From NCBI GenBank assembly GCA_023091735.1, contig JALKBU010000071.1, positions 1 through 64,000 on the forward strand: a stretch of 64,000 nt of DNA, given 5' to 3'. The position numbers and the translations under genes were made by a program. Each line of letters starts with the position of its first letter. Position 1 is the stretch's first letter. The notes below the pieces were generated by a model. That model had not been told where the DNA came from, did not search any database, and saw nothing but the letters and a program-made list of their open reading frames with translations. This document shows positions 27,245-38,982 of the stretch, in pieces. The DNA comes from Trichomonas tenax (lineage: Eukaryota; Parabasalia; Trichomonadida; Trichomonadidae).

Positions 27245-27526
27245 TTACTCTGGTTCTCCTATAGGAACGTTATATCCGATGATTTCCATCGAAGGCCACC
27301 ATGCGGAGTACGCCATTGTCCAAATTCCAAGAATGAACATCGAAAGCCAGAATAACCAGAAGCATTTCTTGCCGAGTTTCTCCAAATTCGTGCTTTCAGC
27401 CTTTCTAAGGGAGCAGTAGACCCAACACATGAGCCACGAAAGAGGGCACAGCGCGAAACCGACTTTGAACATAATTAATGCGTTTTTCTCGTAAACATCC
27501 AACGGGTCCTTCTTTCCTGGATCCAT
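27245..27526 (-). CDS. PSENEN: PEN-2, gamma-secretase subunit (presenilin enhancer 2)
   Basis: 93 residues from the ATG complementary to 27524-27526 (MDPGKKDPLDV). A longer frame with an upstream ATG at 27583 adds 19 residues that do not fit the family and cross the likely initiator. The protein has the PEN-2 pattern: a short polar N-terminus, GFALCPLSWLMCWVYC (family: GGFAFLPFLWLVN..WF), a basic loop (SLRKAESTNLEKLGKK), a second hydrophobic segment (WLFWLSMFILGIWTMAYSAWW) and a C-terminal IIGYNVPIGEPE matching the conserved 'IPLG' end. Length agrees with animal and plant PEN-2 (about 100 aa). It acts in membranes of the secretory pathway with presenilin, nicastrin and APH-1, where it triggers presenilin self-cleavage. 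Those partners are not in the window. Confidence 0.85.
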   Translation of the reverse strand: MDPGKKDPLDVYEKNALIMFKVGFALCPLSWLMCWVYCSLRKAESTNLEKLGKKCFWLFWLSMFILGIWTMAYSAWWPSMEIIGYNVPIGEPE

Positions 27527-27530
27527 TATA

Positions 27531-27600
27531 TTTTTTGACAAATAAATAATAAGGTGAAATAAATTGTTTTGTTTACATGTCATAATATTTTTTGTAAACT
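27531..27600 (-). promoter_or_regulatory. PEN-2 promoter region with initiator-like and TGACATGTAAA motifs
   Basis: On the gene strand ATTTGTCAAAAAA lies 4-17 bases before the ATG, and TGACATGTAAAC lies about 45 bases further up. The same pair of words stands before the Dus gene (TTTTGTCAAC and TGTCATGTAAAG). Confidence 0.45.
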
Positions 27601-27919
27601 ATTTTTTGTCAATTTTTGTCTTATATCTTGATTTCCCAAAAAAAATCGCTTAGGCAACAGTTTTCATTACTCGCATATTTATATCCATTTAGTTGAAGCT
27701 ATATCCCTGCAGACTTTGATAATTTGTAAAATATGATTGGAAAAGTAAAAGTTGGATCTATATATTTATTTGACTGAGATATTAATAAGACTATGGCTTT
27801 CTAGATAAGATAATTTTGAAATGATTTGATTCTCAAAAAATGAAAGAAATTAAATTCGAATCTCAAATCAAGAAACACATATAAAAAAGATGATTTAGTG
27901 GAGAAAAAACTTTATAATA

Positions 27920-30064
27920 TTAGATTTGTTTGGCTGCCATTTCAGTCTTGAATTGTCTTTCAATTTTTTCATGCATTAGCTCAGGTATATCAGGTTGGTA
28001 GATACTCATTTAGTTGATAATCTAACACAAGAACTCTCATTCCAGATTCTGTGTCTGGGTTAATTTTGACACCAAGAAAGATAAGAAGAGCAACCATATC
28101 TGGTAATTTCGCATTTGCTGCAAAGTCAATCATATTGAATCCCTTGCATCTCGGATTTATATCTATGCCATTCTCCGCAATGCACTTAATGATTTCCGGT
28201 TTGTTAAAAAGAATTGTGATTGTGACTGGTGACGTATCATCTGCTAACATATTTGCCTTGTGATCAATAAGGAACTGCATTGCCTTCACATTTTTTGAAG
28301 AACTTGCCAAAAATACTTCTTTCTTTTTGCCGCCATCAATATTTGCACCTTTCTCAACGAGAACTCTCAGCGCCTCTAAGCAATTATTAGATGCAGCAAG
28401 AGCCATTGCTGTGCACCCATGATCAATTAAGAAAGATATTGCATTGATTGTATCATACTTAGCAGCAACCATAAGCGTGTAATGATATTTAGCGCTGTTA
28501 TCATTAATATCAGCGCTGTGTTTAATCAAAAGATCTAAAGCATCCACATTATTGAGATAAGCCGCTCTGTGAATCACATTTCCTTTGAAATCTTTGTCAT
28601 CCTCTCCTTCCTTTTTATCTTCCTTTTCGTGATCGTCTACAATTTCTTTTGATGTGTTAGGATTAACACCGCTTTCCAACAGCATCTTCACAGCCTCAAT
28701 ATCGTTTTCATTTACTGCCAGGAACAAAGCTTGTCCGCCAATGAGTTCAAATGGATTGAACTCAAGTTTCATATCTTTAATGGCCCTAATAACTTCAATT
28801 ACATGGCTTGAATGTTTCATATGCCAAATAAAGTATTTATCTTCACGATACCATTTGTTTATGTCTGCACCGTTCTCAATCACATATCTGATTATATCCG
28901 CCGATCCTCCATGGATTGCCTGTATAAGAGGCGAAGAGTTTCTTGATAGTACCCAGTCAGTGATTAATTCTTTGACATTTTTATCGAACAATTTGATGAT
29001 TCCTATATTTCCAAGCCTGCATGCATGATGGAACATTGGTACTTGGTCTAATCGGAATTTGTAGATATCTGCTCCATGATCTTTTAGAATCTTAAATGTT
29101 GAAATTGCGACATTATTGCTAAAAACGCAGGAGAATATCCATTGCAGTCAATTGCATTAATGTCAGCATTATATTGAAGAAAAATTCGAGGATTTTATCC
29201 AGTCCTTTATTTGCTATCGCATGTAATGCATTGTTGTTGATCATATCTTTGGAATTTGAATTTCCAAACTTGATGAGTTTATCGAAATAGCATTTATAAT
29301 TTGAATTATAAATGCAACAGTCAAAAGGAACTTTCATGTGATACTTATCCTGAAGATATTTCACTAAGTTGTGGTTATGATGAATAATGTCACTATCCAT
29401 GCAGTCTCTGTTAGGCTTGACAACTTTCTCACACAACTTGATGATTTCCATGTTGTTTCCTTTGAACGCTTCGATAGTTTTTGTTGTGATACGGCCTTTT
29501 CTTGCCAAAATATACTTGAACGCATTGACCGATCCACAACGTGCTGCAACATCAAGAATAATATCACCATAGCAATCATAGTTGACGCCAAAATTTGGAT
29601 CACGTGTGAAGCCTATTTCAACAATATTCATGTCGTCTGTTGTAGCAATAGTTATTTGGCTCTTTGTATTCCGTATATTTTGCGTGTAATTCCAAAACAA
29701 CGTCATGATTACAATAATGATATAAATCATCTCTAACATAATAATAATATGAAAACAACTCCGGAAACTGTAGGTATCTGAGTTCTTTATTCATGTCGAG
29801 ATTCAAAGAATCAACGATTTTAATAACAAATGGCGCTGCCTTTGGATTCTTATCGAGGTTGATTTTATACACAGTGTTAAGCATATCAATAACATCAACT
29901 CTCTCCAAAACTTGCTTATCTAAAATATATTGAATTAAATTAAGAATATGAGGGATTTTTTCCTAATCAAGACCAAAGGCAAGTTCATAAAGTTCAATTA
30001 ATTTGCTAAATTCTTCTGGAAGAGACTCAGCAGTGATTTTTGGTCCTTTTGGCTATTCGAACAT
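27920..30064 (-). pseudogene. DUF3447/ankyrin-repeat protein, broken
   Basis: Starts at the ATG complementary to 30062-30064 and meets an in-frame TAG at codon 4 and another near 29963. The N-terminal region (KLIELYELAFGLD; SYYYYVRDDLY) is of the DUF3447 type that precedes ankyrin repeats in trichomonad families. Frame changes near 29640, 29160, 29080 and 27990 join pieces that otherwise read as continuous ankyrin repeats (ADINAIDCNGYSPAFLA, GGSADIIRYVIENGADIN, NVDALDLLIKHSADIN). The true C-terminus ends in KTEMAAKQI at 27920. At least two stops and four frameshifts show decay, though most of the protein sequence is still readable, so loss of function is fairly recent. The longest intact piece is 27990-29036. 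Confidence 0.8.
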
Positions 30065-30349
30065 TGACACTTTTACCTTTTTTTTTCCTTTCACGCAAAA
30101 ATTTTATATATTTATCTGTTTTTCATCTTTAGAGTCCAATTTTTTAACTTAAAATGATTGGCCACACAATATATTTTTCATAAACACAAAATCCAACTTT
30201 ATACCATTAGCAGATCTCCAGATTTTTATTGTTTAAACATCCTTCACTTTATTATATGTCTACATCAATATTTGATAATAGATATCAAAATATATCAACT
30301 CAAAAGAAGAAAAAAAACTGTAATGAAACAAAACATCTATCACTCTAAT

Positions 30350-31321
30350 TTATTGTGCAACACTAAACTTTCCATTTTCATAATCATCCAAAAATGTACG
30401 AATTTCTTCAATGGAGTGTGCAGACTTAAGTTTGTCACCGACAGCCTTATTGAGACGCACAATATCATCGAAGAAATAAAAGATATGGCGCCTTGCGATG
30501 AAAAAGTTCGGATCTGGGTATTTATCCCAAAATTCGAGATATTCACGTGAAATTGCAACAGGGTCGTGTTCATGATTATCTGAAAAAGCCTTTGGATTCA
30601 ACAATAATCCTTGACCAACCATTATTCCCGCAGTACCTGATTCTTTGAACAATTCTTCAGCTTCTTCTTTTGTCTTCACACCACCGTTGGCCATTACAGG
30701 GATAGAAACAGAATCAGCAACCTTTTTAATCGCTTCTGCATCAACAGGACCTGCTTTGTTGCTATTCTTAGCGCGTCCGTGAACAGAAATCAAAGAAACA
30801 CCGGCTGTTTCTAGTTCCTTCGCGAAATTTGCTGTAAGATCAACATCAGGTTTTCCATCTTCACCGTCAATGAGGCGTATTTTGACAGAAAGTGGAACAT
30901 TTATTGCAGAAACAATGTTTTTCACCATTTCAATAACGTTCTTTCTCTTGTTTTCGTTATTAACCATGAAATAACCATATTGGCCGCGTCTTGCGATGTG
31001 TTGTGTGCATCCAAAGTTGATGTCAATTGCAATCGCAAACTGTTGGAGGTCCTTTGCGCATGCAATAAGTTCTTCTTCGCCATTTCCGGACATTTGGATG
31101 ATGAGAGGCCTATCAATTTCGCATGTCTGGAAGTAGCAATTCCTGCTCGTTGGAAGTGTAGCCCACATATGCGAATTTACCATTCCTGTCCAACATAATT
31201 TAATATTGTACTTTCTGACAAGCATTCTGAACGCTAAATCGTTGACTTCAAACTGCGGCGCGAGAACGATCGGAATTTCGCCTAAACCACTGACGATCTC
31301 GTGCAAAGAGTTTGAAGACAT
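30350..31321 (-). CDS. tRNA-dihydrouridine synthase, Dus1-like
   Basis: 323 residues from the ATG complementary to 31319-31321 (MSSNSLHEIV). A further 17 codons upstream are open to another ATG but lie across the promoter motifs. The protein is a flavin TIM barrel: IVLAPQFEVNDLAFR (18-32; family 'LAPMVdvSdlafR'), the substrate loop DINFGCTQHIARRGQYG with the catalytic Cys105, VKIRL, ISVHGRAK, IPVMANGGVKT and GIMVGQGLLLNP (FMN phosphate binding). The NFGC-Q-IA-RG-YG loop is that of Dus1, which reduces U16/U17 in the tRNA D-loop with NADPH. It has the barrel and a short helical C-terminus but no added zinc fingers. The TAA stop is followed by A. Confidence 0.92.
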   Translation of the reverse strand: MSSNSLHEIVSGLGEIPIVLAPQFEVNDLAFRMLVRKYNIKLCWTGMVNSHMWATLPTSRNCYFQTCEIDRPLIIQMSGNGEEELIACAKDLQQFAIAIDINFGCTQHIARRGQYGYFMVNNENKRKNVIEMVKNIVSAINVPLSVKIRLIDGEDGKPDVDLTANFAKELETAGVSLISVHGRAKNSNKAGPVDAEAIKKVADSVSIPVMANGGVKTKEEAEELFKESGTAGIMVGQGLLLNPKAFSDNHEHDPVAISREYLEFWDKYPDPNFFIARRHIFYFFDDIVRLNKAVGDKLKSAHSIEEIRTFLDDYENGKFSVAQ

Positions 31322-31330
31322 TTTACAATT

Positions 31331-31360
31331 GTTGACAAAAAATTTTACTTTACATGACAA
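31331..31360 (-). promoter_or_regulatory. Dus promoter: TTTTGTCAAC and TTGTCATGTA motifs
   Basis: Gene-strand TTTTGTCAAC (31331-31340) lies 9 bases before the ATG, and TTGTCATGTAAAG is centred about 20 bases further up. Both words recur before other genes in the window. Confidence 0.45.
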
Positions 31361-31937
31361 AAACATTACCATTGTTATTTTACAGCAACTATTGATTTTA
31401 TTTCATTCTACTTAATGTCAAATTGATATACTTATTCTATAGAATTATTTTACAAAGCGTGAATACTTATTGTAGTTGATAAAATCTTGGTCTATTTTTA
31501 TATTTGTTTAATCTTCATGAGTAAACTTAATCATATGTAATAAATTTGTTTTAATAATGTATATTATGGATATGAACGAAAATTTCAGCAAAATTTTATC
31601 GAGATTAACTTCTCCATGAAAAACATAAATAATTCACAAAATGATATTGAATTACATTTTAAAAGGTTTATTTAAATATGTGATTAATGTAGGTGAATGA
31701 TGAATTCGTTGGAAATATATTTATATAAATCACTGAATAATTATTTTCTCACCGAAACAAAATCACAGCGAATTCACTATAGGGTGAAACCAAACGTTGT
31801 AAAAGTATCGAAAAAATAGAGGCGGTTGCATTGCTCGAAAGAGGTTTCAATTTTTACCAGATAAAAATGTAGCAAACACATTTTGTCACTTTTTGCACGG
31901 ATCCTCAAATATCCATCAAAAATATTCATTTCTAATA
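31361..31937. other. Gene-free intergenic between divergent genes
   Basis: No gene or clear repeat is seen. It should hold the promoter of the kinase-like gene that starts at 31938. Confidence 0.4.
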
Positions 31938-32741
31938 ATGCGCTATTTTCTGGCAGCTGACGTTGATGTACACCACCAAATCAATAACAGCACAGCTATT
32001 ATAGTACATGATGGAAAGTTTTACATTAGATTTTCTGAATCACATCCTGTTTTTGCAATAGAAGCATTTTTGAATCAAACATCAATGATTTCGGCCCTCG
32101 CCCAAGCTATGCCAAACATTTTCCCTCAAATTAGGTGTATTGAGTACAACAACTCCAATGCAAATATTGAATATGAATATTTTCATTCAGGATCATTGTC
32201 AAAGGCCTTTAAGTCCGGTTACATTGAGATTTTGAAGGATGTTGAACGTCTTAAAATAGCTGCAGGTATTGCAAACGCAATTAAAGTATCAAAGTCAAAT
32301 AATATTGATGTTCCATATTTCAAGGCTTCTAATATATTCTTAGATGAAAACAATGAACCACATATTCTTTGCAGAATGCCAAGTTATTCAAGCACTTCAA
32401 AATCAATTAATGAAACTATTCAATGCTTTTCCAATATCTTAAGCATGTTATTCCCACATGCCAATAAGAAGAATGAATTTCATGATTTGGTTGAATACTC
32501 TAAGTCCAATGAAGCAAATATCGATGAAATCATCAATTTGATTTCATCGTGTGCTGACACACTTAACAATGAAGAGTACAAGGTTTTCAATCAGTACAAT
32601 GATTTGATTTACTCAAATCACAAGCCAAGAAAACATAATAACATGGAATGTTTGTCATATGCATGCGACCGAGGAAACAAGATTGCCATTGATTTGCTTG
32701 ACTATCTGCTGGAGAATGACTACATTTATGAGGAAAATTGA
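31938..32741 (+). CDS. Degenerate protein-kinase-like protein (pseudokinase)
   Basis: 267 residues from the ATG at 31938 (MRYFLAADVD). The open frame upstream has only TTG. Residues about 70-150 echo a tyrosine-kinase-like C-lobe: an EYEYFHSGSLSKAF segment (hinge, 'mEyc.ggsL'), RLKIAAGIANAIKVSKSNNI (helix E), then PYFKASNIFLDENNEPHIL where a kinase would have HRDLKP.NILLD...KI. The HRD catalytic Asp is absent, and there is no VAIK lysine or DFG. The end (MECLSYACDRGNKIAIDLLDYL) looks like the start of Sel1 or ankyrin-type repeats, which follow such kinases in trichomonads. It may be a true pseudokinase or a truncated member of that family; the frame itself is intact. Confidence 0.55.
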   Translation: MRYFLAADVDVHHQINNSTAIIVHDGKFYIRFSESHPVFAIEAFLNQTSMISALAQAMPNIFPQIRCIEYNNSNANIEYEYFHSGSLSKAFKSGYIEILKDVERLKIAAGIANAIKVSKSNNIDVPYFKASNIFLDENNEPHILCRMPSYSSTSKSINETIQCFSNILSMLFPHANKKNEFHDLVEYSKSNEANIDEIINLISSCADTLNNEEYKVFNQYNDLIYSNHKPRKHNNMECLSYACDRGNKIAIDLLDYLLENDYIYEEN

Positions 32742-34719
32742 AGCATTGATAGAACATTTTTGCTTTTGATTAAGCAGCAAGCATGAAAATTAATCCACTA
32801 ATCATGGCTAAGCTATTGGTGAAACAAAGATAAATACACTTGATTTTTGATAAAATTGAAACATTTTATGTTCACCAATCATTGAACACAGATAGTTATG
32901 ATATAGAAATATATTAAATTTGATGGTTCTACCAAATGCAATTATTGTAACAAATTAAATGTTAATCAATCATCCAAAACCAAGTTGAAAGATTCTCCAA
33001 TAGATAATTTGAGAAAAGAGAACCAAACAAAAAGATACTCTTTAGGAAATAGAACTTTTCCATATGACTAAACAACAAAGATATGTTAAAATTTTTATGG
33101 TTTTTTATTTTTTAATAAATCGATGCTCCATGTGATTTGGCTAGATTCAAGACATAAATTCTGTACAATGCATCTTAGAAGAATGTTGAATAACAAAGAG
33201 ACAACTTTTGATTATTTAAATCAACACAATCTCTTGGGTTTTATGTGATTTTCTTAGTTGAAATGTAATCTATTTGCATAAAATATTAGAACCAATGATT
33301 TGCTTTTGCCTAATTTCATGAATTTTTCATCAAAATTGTTAATTTGAAGAAAGATGCAAAGAAAAAAAGATAAATGCCTATGGCAAATTTATCAAACTTG
33401 AGAATCAAGAAAAACAATAATCGAATACGCATGTCGAAAAAGCGGTTATGTGTGTGCAAGCGGAAGAGAACTGTGTCCAGTGTGTCTTATCATCTGTAAA
33501 ATCAATTTTTTTGTTCAATTTTTGTATTTTCTGAGATTTTGTTATGTTATTTACAGATTTTAAGTGAGCCGTTATGATTCATTTTGTGCATAGTATACAT
33601 ATGTCACGTTAATTCAGATTATGAAATTTTTCTTTGTGTAAGACTGTAGACACAATTCAATTTTTGAATGTTTATAAGGTTATGTTGCACACCAAAAAAA
33701 TGCGACGATAGCTGTACAGCATTCAATTTTGCCCTTAAAAGGGATAATCCAGGAATCAGACCCTTTATCATTCCAAACTCTCACAAGGCTCGAAAACTAA
33801 GCTAACACATGAACGAATTAGGTCTGGCAGCCAAATCTCCGGCACCTGTCCCACGATTTCCAACTTAATAATATTTGGTAATTGTAATCAGTTTTTCCCA
33901 GTCAACTACTGCTGAAGGATGTATCACATCCGTTCTCATCGTACATTTCCTCTTGCTTCATGTTTTATTCGACTTTTTTTATTTTCATCGTTAAGCATTA
34001 TTCGCATTTGCACAGTAAATCTACTGATGTTATGACTTGCATCGTAATTACACGATAACCCATCAAAATCATTTGATAAATTTACGGGAAATTCGATTTT
34101 TAATTTTTTCTCAAGGTATCAAACAATCAACGTTCTTAAAAATCGATATGCCTTACGATTAAAGCATAAACATTATACTCAGAGCTCTTTTTTTAATTGA
34201 TAAATTACAAATTTCCTATTTGGAACCTAGATAATTGATGATATTAAGACTTTAATTGTCTGCTCTAAGCATTCATCGGCACACACAATTCCTTACAGAA
34301 TTTTTAAAGATCGATTTAATATCGATGATAAAGATTAACCAAATTGAAGTTTTTAGGTAGAGTCGTAGACATGAATACCACATTGATGATATAGCTCCAT
34401 TTTGGCTATAGAATTTATTTATTTAGGGTCAGGGTTACTCCCCCTAAATATTTTTTGTGTCAAACACTATGTGTATTACAGGAGTGAATTTTCATGGAAG
34501 TCGACATGCGTATAATCGAAAATAGAGTGCAGGAGAGGATCTAAATAAAATTGCAAGAAAACAGCCTTCTTTGACAAATTTTGCAAAATTCATTTTAAAA
34601 AAATTGTAAAAAGTTAACAGATTCTCGATGTAAACCTTTATTTCTAAATCGAATCAATGATTAGATTGTAATCGGAGGAACTAAACTTTGGAATTACTTA
34701 ACTCGGTGAATATATTTGT
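32742..34719. other. Gene-free 2 kb; contains a GC-richer island
   Basis: No protein gene is seen. About 33690-33880 is less A/T-rich than its surroundings (for example CCAGGAATCAGACCC, GGTCTGGCAGCC, CTCCGGCACCTGTCCCAC) and could hold a noncoding RNA. I could not match it to tRNA, 5S, U-snRNA, SRP or RNase P signatures. Confidence 0.35.
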
Positions 34720-36459
<1,740 letters not shown>

Positions 36460-36677
36460 TCAAAAGTTAAATATTCTCCTTATCCAAATCGTTTAATGAA
36501 CCAAAATCTACACACTCTGCCAAAGCTGTTTCACAAACAAAAAATGCACTTTGGGGAAATCGGATTTTGACATGTAAACTCAATTGAAAAATCCGATCAA
36601 ATTTATCCAATGATAAATCGGTTAAAAAGGAAAATAGCTCTAAATCAGAGTTGCTTACAATAATATATATCAAATAT

Positions 36678-38624
36678 TTAACTAACAGATAAAGATTGGA
36701 ATAATTTTTCAAATTCATTCCCGATATTTTTTGCTTCGATGATGCCTTCGTTATGTGCTTTCTCGACGTACTCTTTGGCGAATTCGGAGGCTGTTTTTGA
36801 CTTAGAAGCTAAATCTGAGGTAATTTCATAATCAGCACCTTTCATTATCAAGTATTTTGCAACATCATAGAATCCTCCTTTACATGCATAGTGCAGAGGT
36901 GTGAGGCCTCCATCAGTGATGCAAGATTTCAAGTTGATGTTGTATCCTTTTTCAACTAAAAATCTGACGATCGAAAGTTCTCCGCTCATGCATGCGAAAT
37001 GCAGTGGCGTTGTCTCTCTATTCAGCACAGTCTTGGGACTCAGCGTACAGCCGTTTGCAATCAGTATTTTGATTGTATCGAGCTTTCCGCCTTTGCACGC
37101 GAAGTGGAAAGGAGTGAGTCCAGAATCAGTCTGTTTGTTGATGTCTGCACCGTTCCATATAAAGAATGATACTGTATCTCTGTCGCTGTATTCACATACA
37201 TAATGAAAAGCTGTCATTCCGTTCCAATCAGATTCATTAATATCAACACCGCGTTTAACAAGATCCTTTGCAATACCAAACATCTTCATCCTACAACTAA
37301 CAATAAGAATGGACTCGTTTTGCTGTGTACGAATTGATAATTTTGGATTTTGTGCAAATAATAATCTAACTATTCTTTCACGCTTTGAATCTATTGCTTC
37401 ATGCAGTGGATATATACCTTTCTTATCGCATTTGTCAACTTGGGCACCTTTTTGTAAAAGCAAGCCCACGAGAGGCTCGTAACCGTTCTTGCATGCAATA
37501 TTTAATGGAAGATGCTCGCCAGGAGAGTTCGGATCAACATTTGCCTCTATCAGCAGTTTAGCTGCAACAACTGACCCAGATTCGCAGACTGATGTGAGCA
37601 AATGTCCGCCTTTTTCCTTGATTAAGTTCTCTGAACATCCATATTCGAGCATAGCACCGAAAGAACCCATATTATTATGCTTTTGTAGACATTCGAGAGC
37701 TTCACTCTGCGCATCTATATCCTTTGGACCGATATCATTTTGTATCATGAATAAAACTGCGTTAATATTAAACCAATCGAAAAAGTGTTTTCCTGATACA
37801 TTACACAGTGCTCCTTGTTCTAGAAGCCAATCTGCAGCATCATTGTGGTGATAATGGACCGCCCAACTAAAACAAGTTTTCATTCGTTGATGATTAGAAA
37901 GTTCTTTGTGGCAAAGCTTGATGATATCTAAATTGCCACCTTTGATGGCGGCGCAAAATGTATCCGATGTGATTTGAAATTTGTTATTTAAGAAAAATTC
38001 GAAAGATTTTAGTGAACCGTAAAATGCTGCCATATTTAGTGGCGAAATATTTCTGTCTGTACGTCTATAATCGTGCTTGCATATTTTAACCAATTTTGTG
38101 TTATCGGTGATAATATCAAGACTTTTTTCTCTAACTGCTTCTATATTATCAATTTTTATTGCGTATTCAGAACAATTTTCGTCTTTATATCCGCGAAGTG
38201 TCTGTTCGAAAGTATCATTCTGAAGTTCTTGCTCGATAATTAATTTTGTTTCTCTTGTTCTGGATTTTTCTCGCTCAGAAAAGGCCCCACGATGAACTAA
38301 ACAACTTGCAAAGTAGTAATCGAAGTTTTGTAAGGTTTCAAGTGACAGATAATATCCATATTCGATAGTAAATTGCATATAGAGCAGAGTAAGCGGGTCA
38401 ATTTTATGCGATCTGACTTTATATGCAGATATTATTAAGTATGGTATAAAACGAATCTCATCTTTCTCAAAATTTTCTGCAATATATTTCACAATATCTT
38501 TCACTGACTCTTTTGTTATGTCGAAAATCATGTTTTCCAATTCTACGTATTTTTTCAGTTCTTTTGGAACATCAATATCCCTAAGATATTTCACTTTTCT
38601 TCTATCTAAAGGGAGATCTTCCAT
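36678..38624 (-). CDS. DUF3447-type ankyrin-repeat protein (648 aa)
   Basis: The ATG complementary to 38622-38624 (MEDLPLDRRKVKYLRDIDVP) opens a full frame. Residues about 15-170 form the helical N-terminal region that precedes ankyrin repeats in trichomonad families. Residues about 180-620 hold roughly a dozen ankyrin repeats, clearest from 350 on (GEHLPLNIACKNGYEPLVGL, GLTPFHFACKGGKLDTIKIL, GLTPLHYACKGGFYDVAKYL). Repeats of this type mediate protein contacts; no catalytic domain or signal peptide is present, so it is probably cytoplasmic. It is intact, unlike the related genes at 28-30 kb and 62-63 kb. It lies tandem to Cpn60 on the same strand with about 280 bp between. Confidence 0.88.
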   Translation of the reverse strand: MEDLPLDRRKVKYLRDIDVPKELKKYVELENMIFDITKESVKDIVKYIAENFEKDEIRFIPYLIISAYKVRSHKIDPLTLLYMQFTIEYGYYLSLETLQNFDYYFASCLVHRGAFSEREKSRTRETKLIIEQELQNDTFEQTLRGYKDENCSEYAIKIDNIEAVREKSLDIITDNTKLVKICKHDYRRTDRNISPLNMAAFYGSLKSFEFFLNNKFQITSDTFCAAIKGGNLDIIKLCHKELSNHQRMKTCFSWAVHYHHNDAADWLLEQGALCNVSGKHFFDWFNINAVLFMIQNDIGPKDIDAQSEALECLQKHNNMGSFGAMLEYGCSENLIKEKGGHLLTSVCESGSVVAAKLLIEANVDPNSPGEHLPLNIACKNGYEPLVGLLLQKGAQVDKCDKKGIYPLHEAIDSKRERIVRLLFAQNPKLSIRTQQNESILIVSCRMKMFGIAKDLVKRGVDINESDWNGMTAFHYVCEYSDRDTVSFFIWNGADINKQTDSGLTPFHFACKGGKLDTIKILIANGCTLSPKTVLNRETTPLHFACMSGELSIVRFLVEKGYNINLKSCITDGGLTPLHYACKGGFYDVAKYLIMKGADYEITSDLASKSKTASEFAKEYVEKAHNEGIIEAKNIGNEFEKLFQSLSVS

Positions 38625-38982
38625 TTTTATTTTTTTTTAATTTGTAAACGTGGAAAATTTTCAATTTTATTTGTTATTTAGATTGTCAATAGTCTATAAA
38701 TAATATATCACGTGAGAACAATTATAGTTGTCCGATGAAAACCTATTTTTCCGTGTAAAAGATTTAATTTTCTAATTTTTGAACACTACATTATGTATAG
38801 ATAATGCGTTCTAGGTCAATTTTTTTCTTTGACTTTACATAACAATTTCGATAATTTACAAACAAAAACCCGTAAAATTGAAGATAGTTTTGACACTTTA
38901 CAGACAACAATGGACAGTTTATGACACTTTACAAAGACGTTAAAAGGCACTTTTTAACTTATTCAGTTTAGAAATTTAAGAA
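38625..38982. promoter_or_regulatory. Divergent promoter between two ankyrin genes
   Basis: 358 bp separate two divergent starts. Toward the plus-strand gene there are two GACACTTTACA words (about 38890 and 38928) and TTCAGTTTAG about 20 bases before the ATG, which fits an initiator. A/T-rich homopolymer precedes the minus-strand ATG. Confidence 0.4.

Noticed and set aside
27527..27583. Nineteen-residue N-terminal extension of PEN-2
   Set aside because: It crosses the likely promoter motifs and has no match in the PEN-2 family.
30158..30573. Open frames overlapping the 3' end of the Dus gene
   Set aside because: Shadow of the Dus coding region and its A/T-rich 3' flank.
33690..33880. snRNA, 5S, SRP or RNase P RNA
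   Set aside because: None of the conserved core sequences of these RNAs is present.
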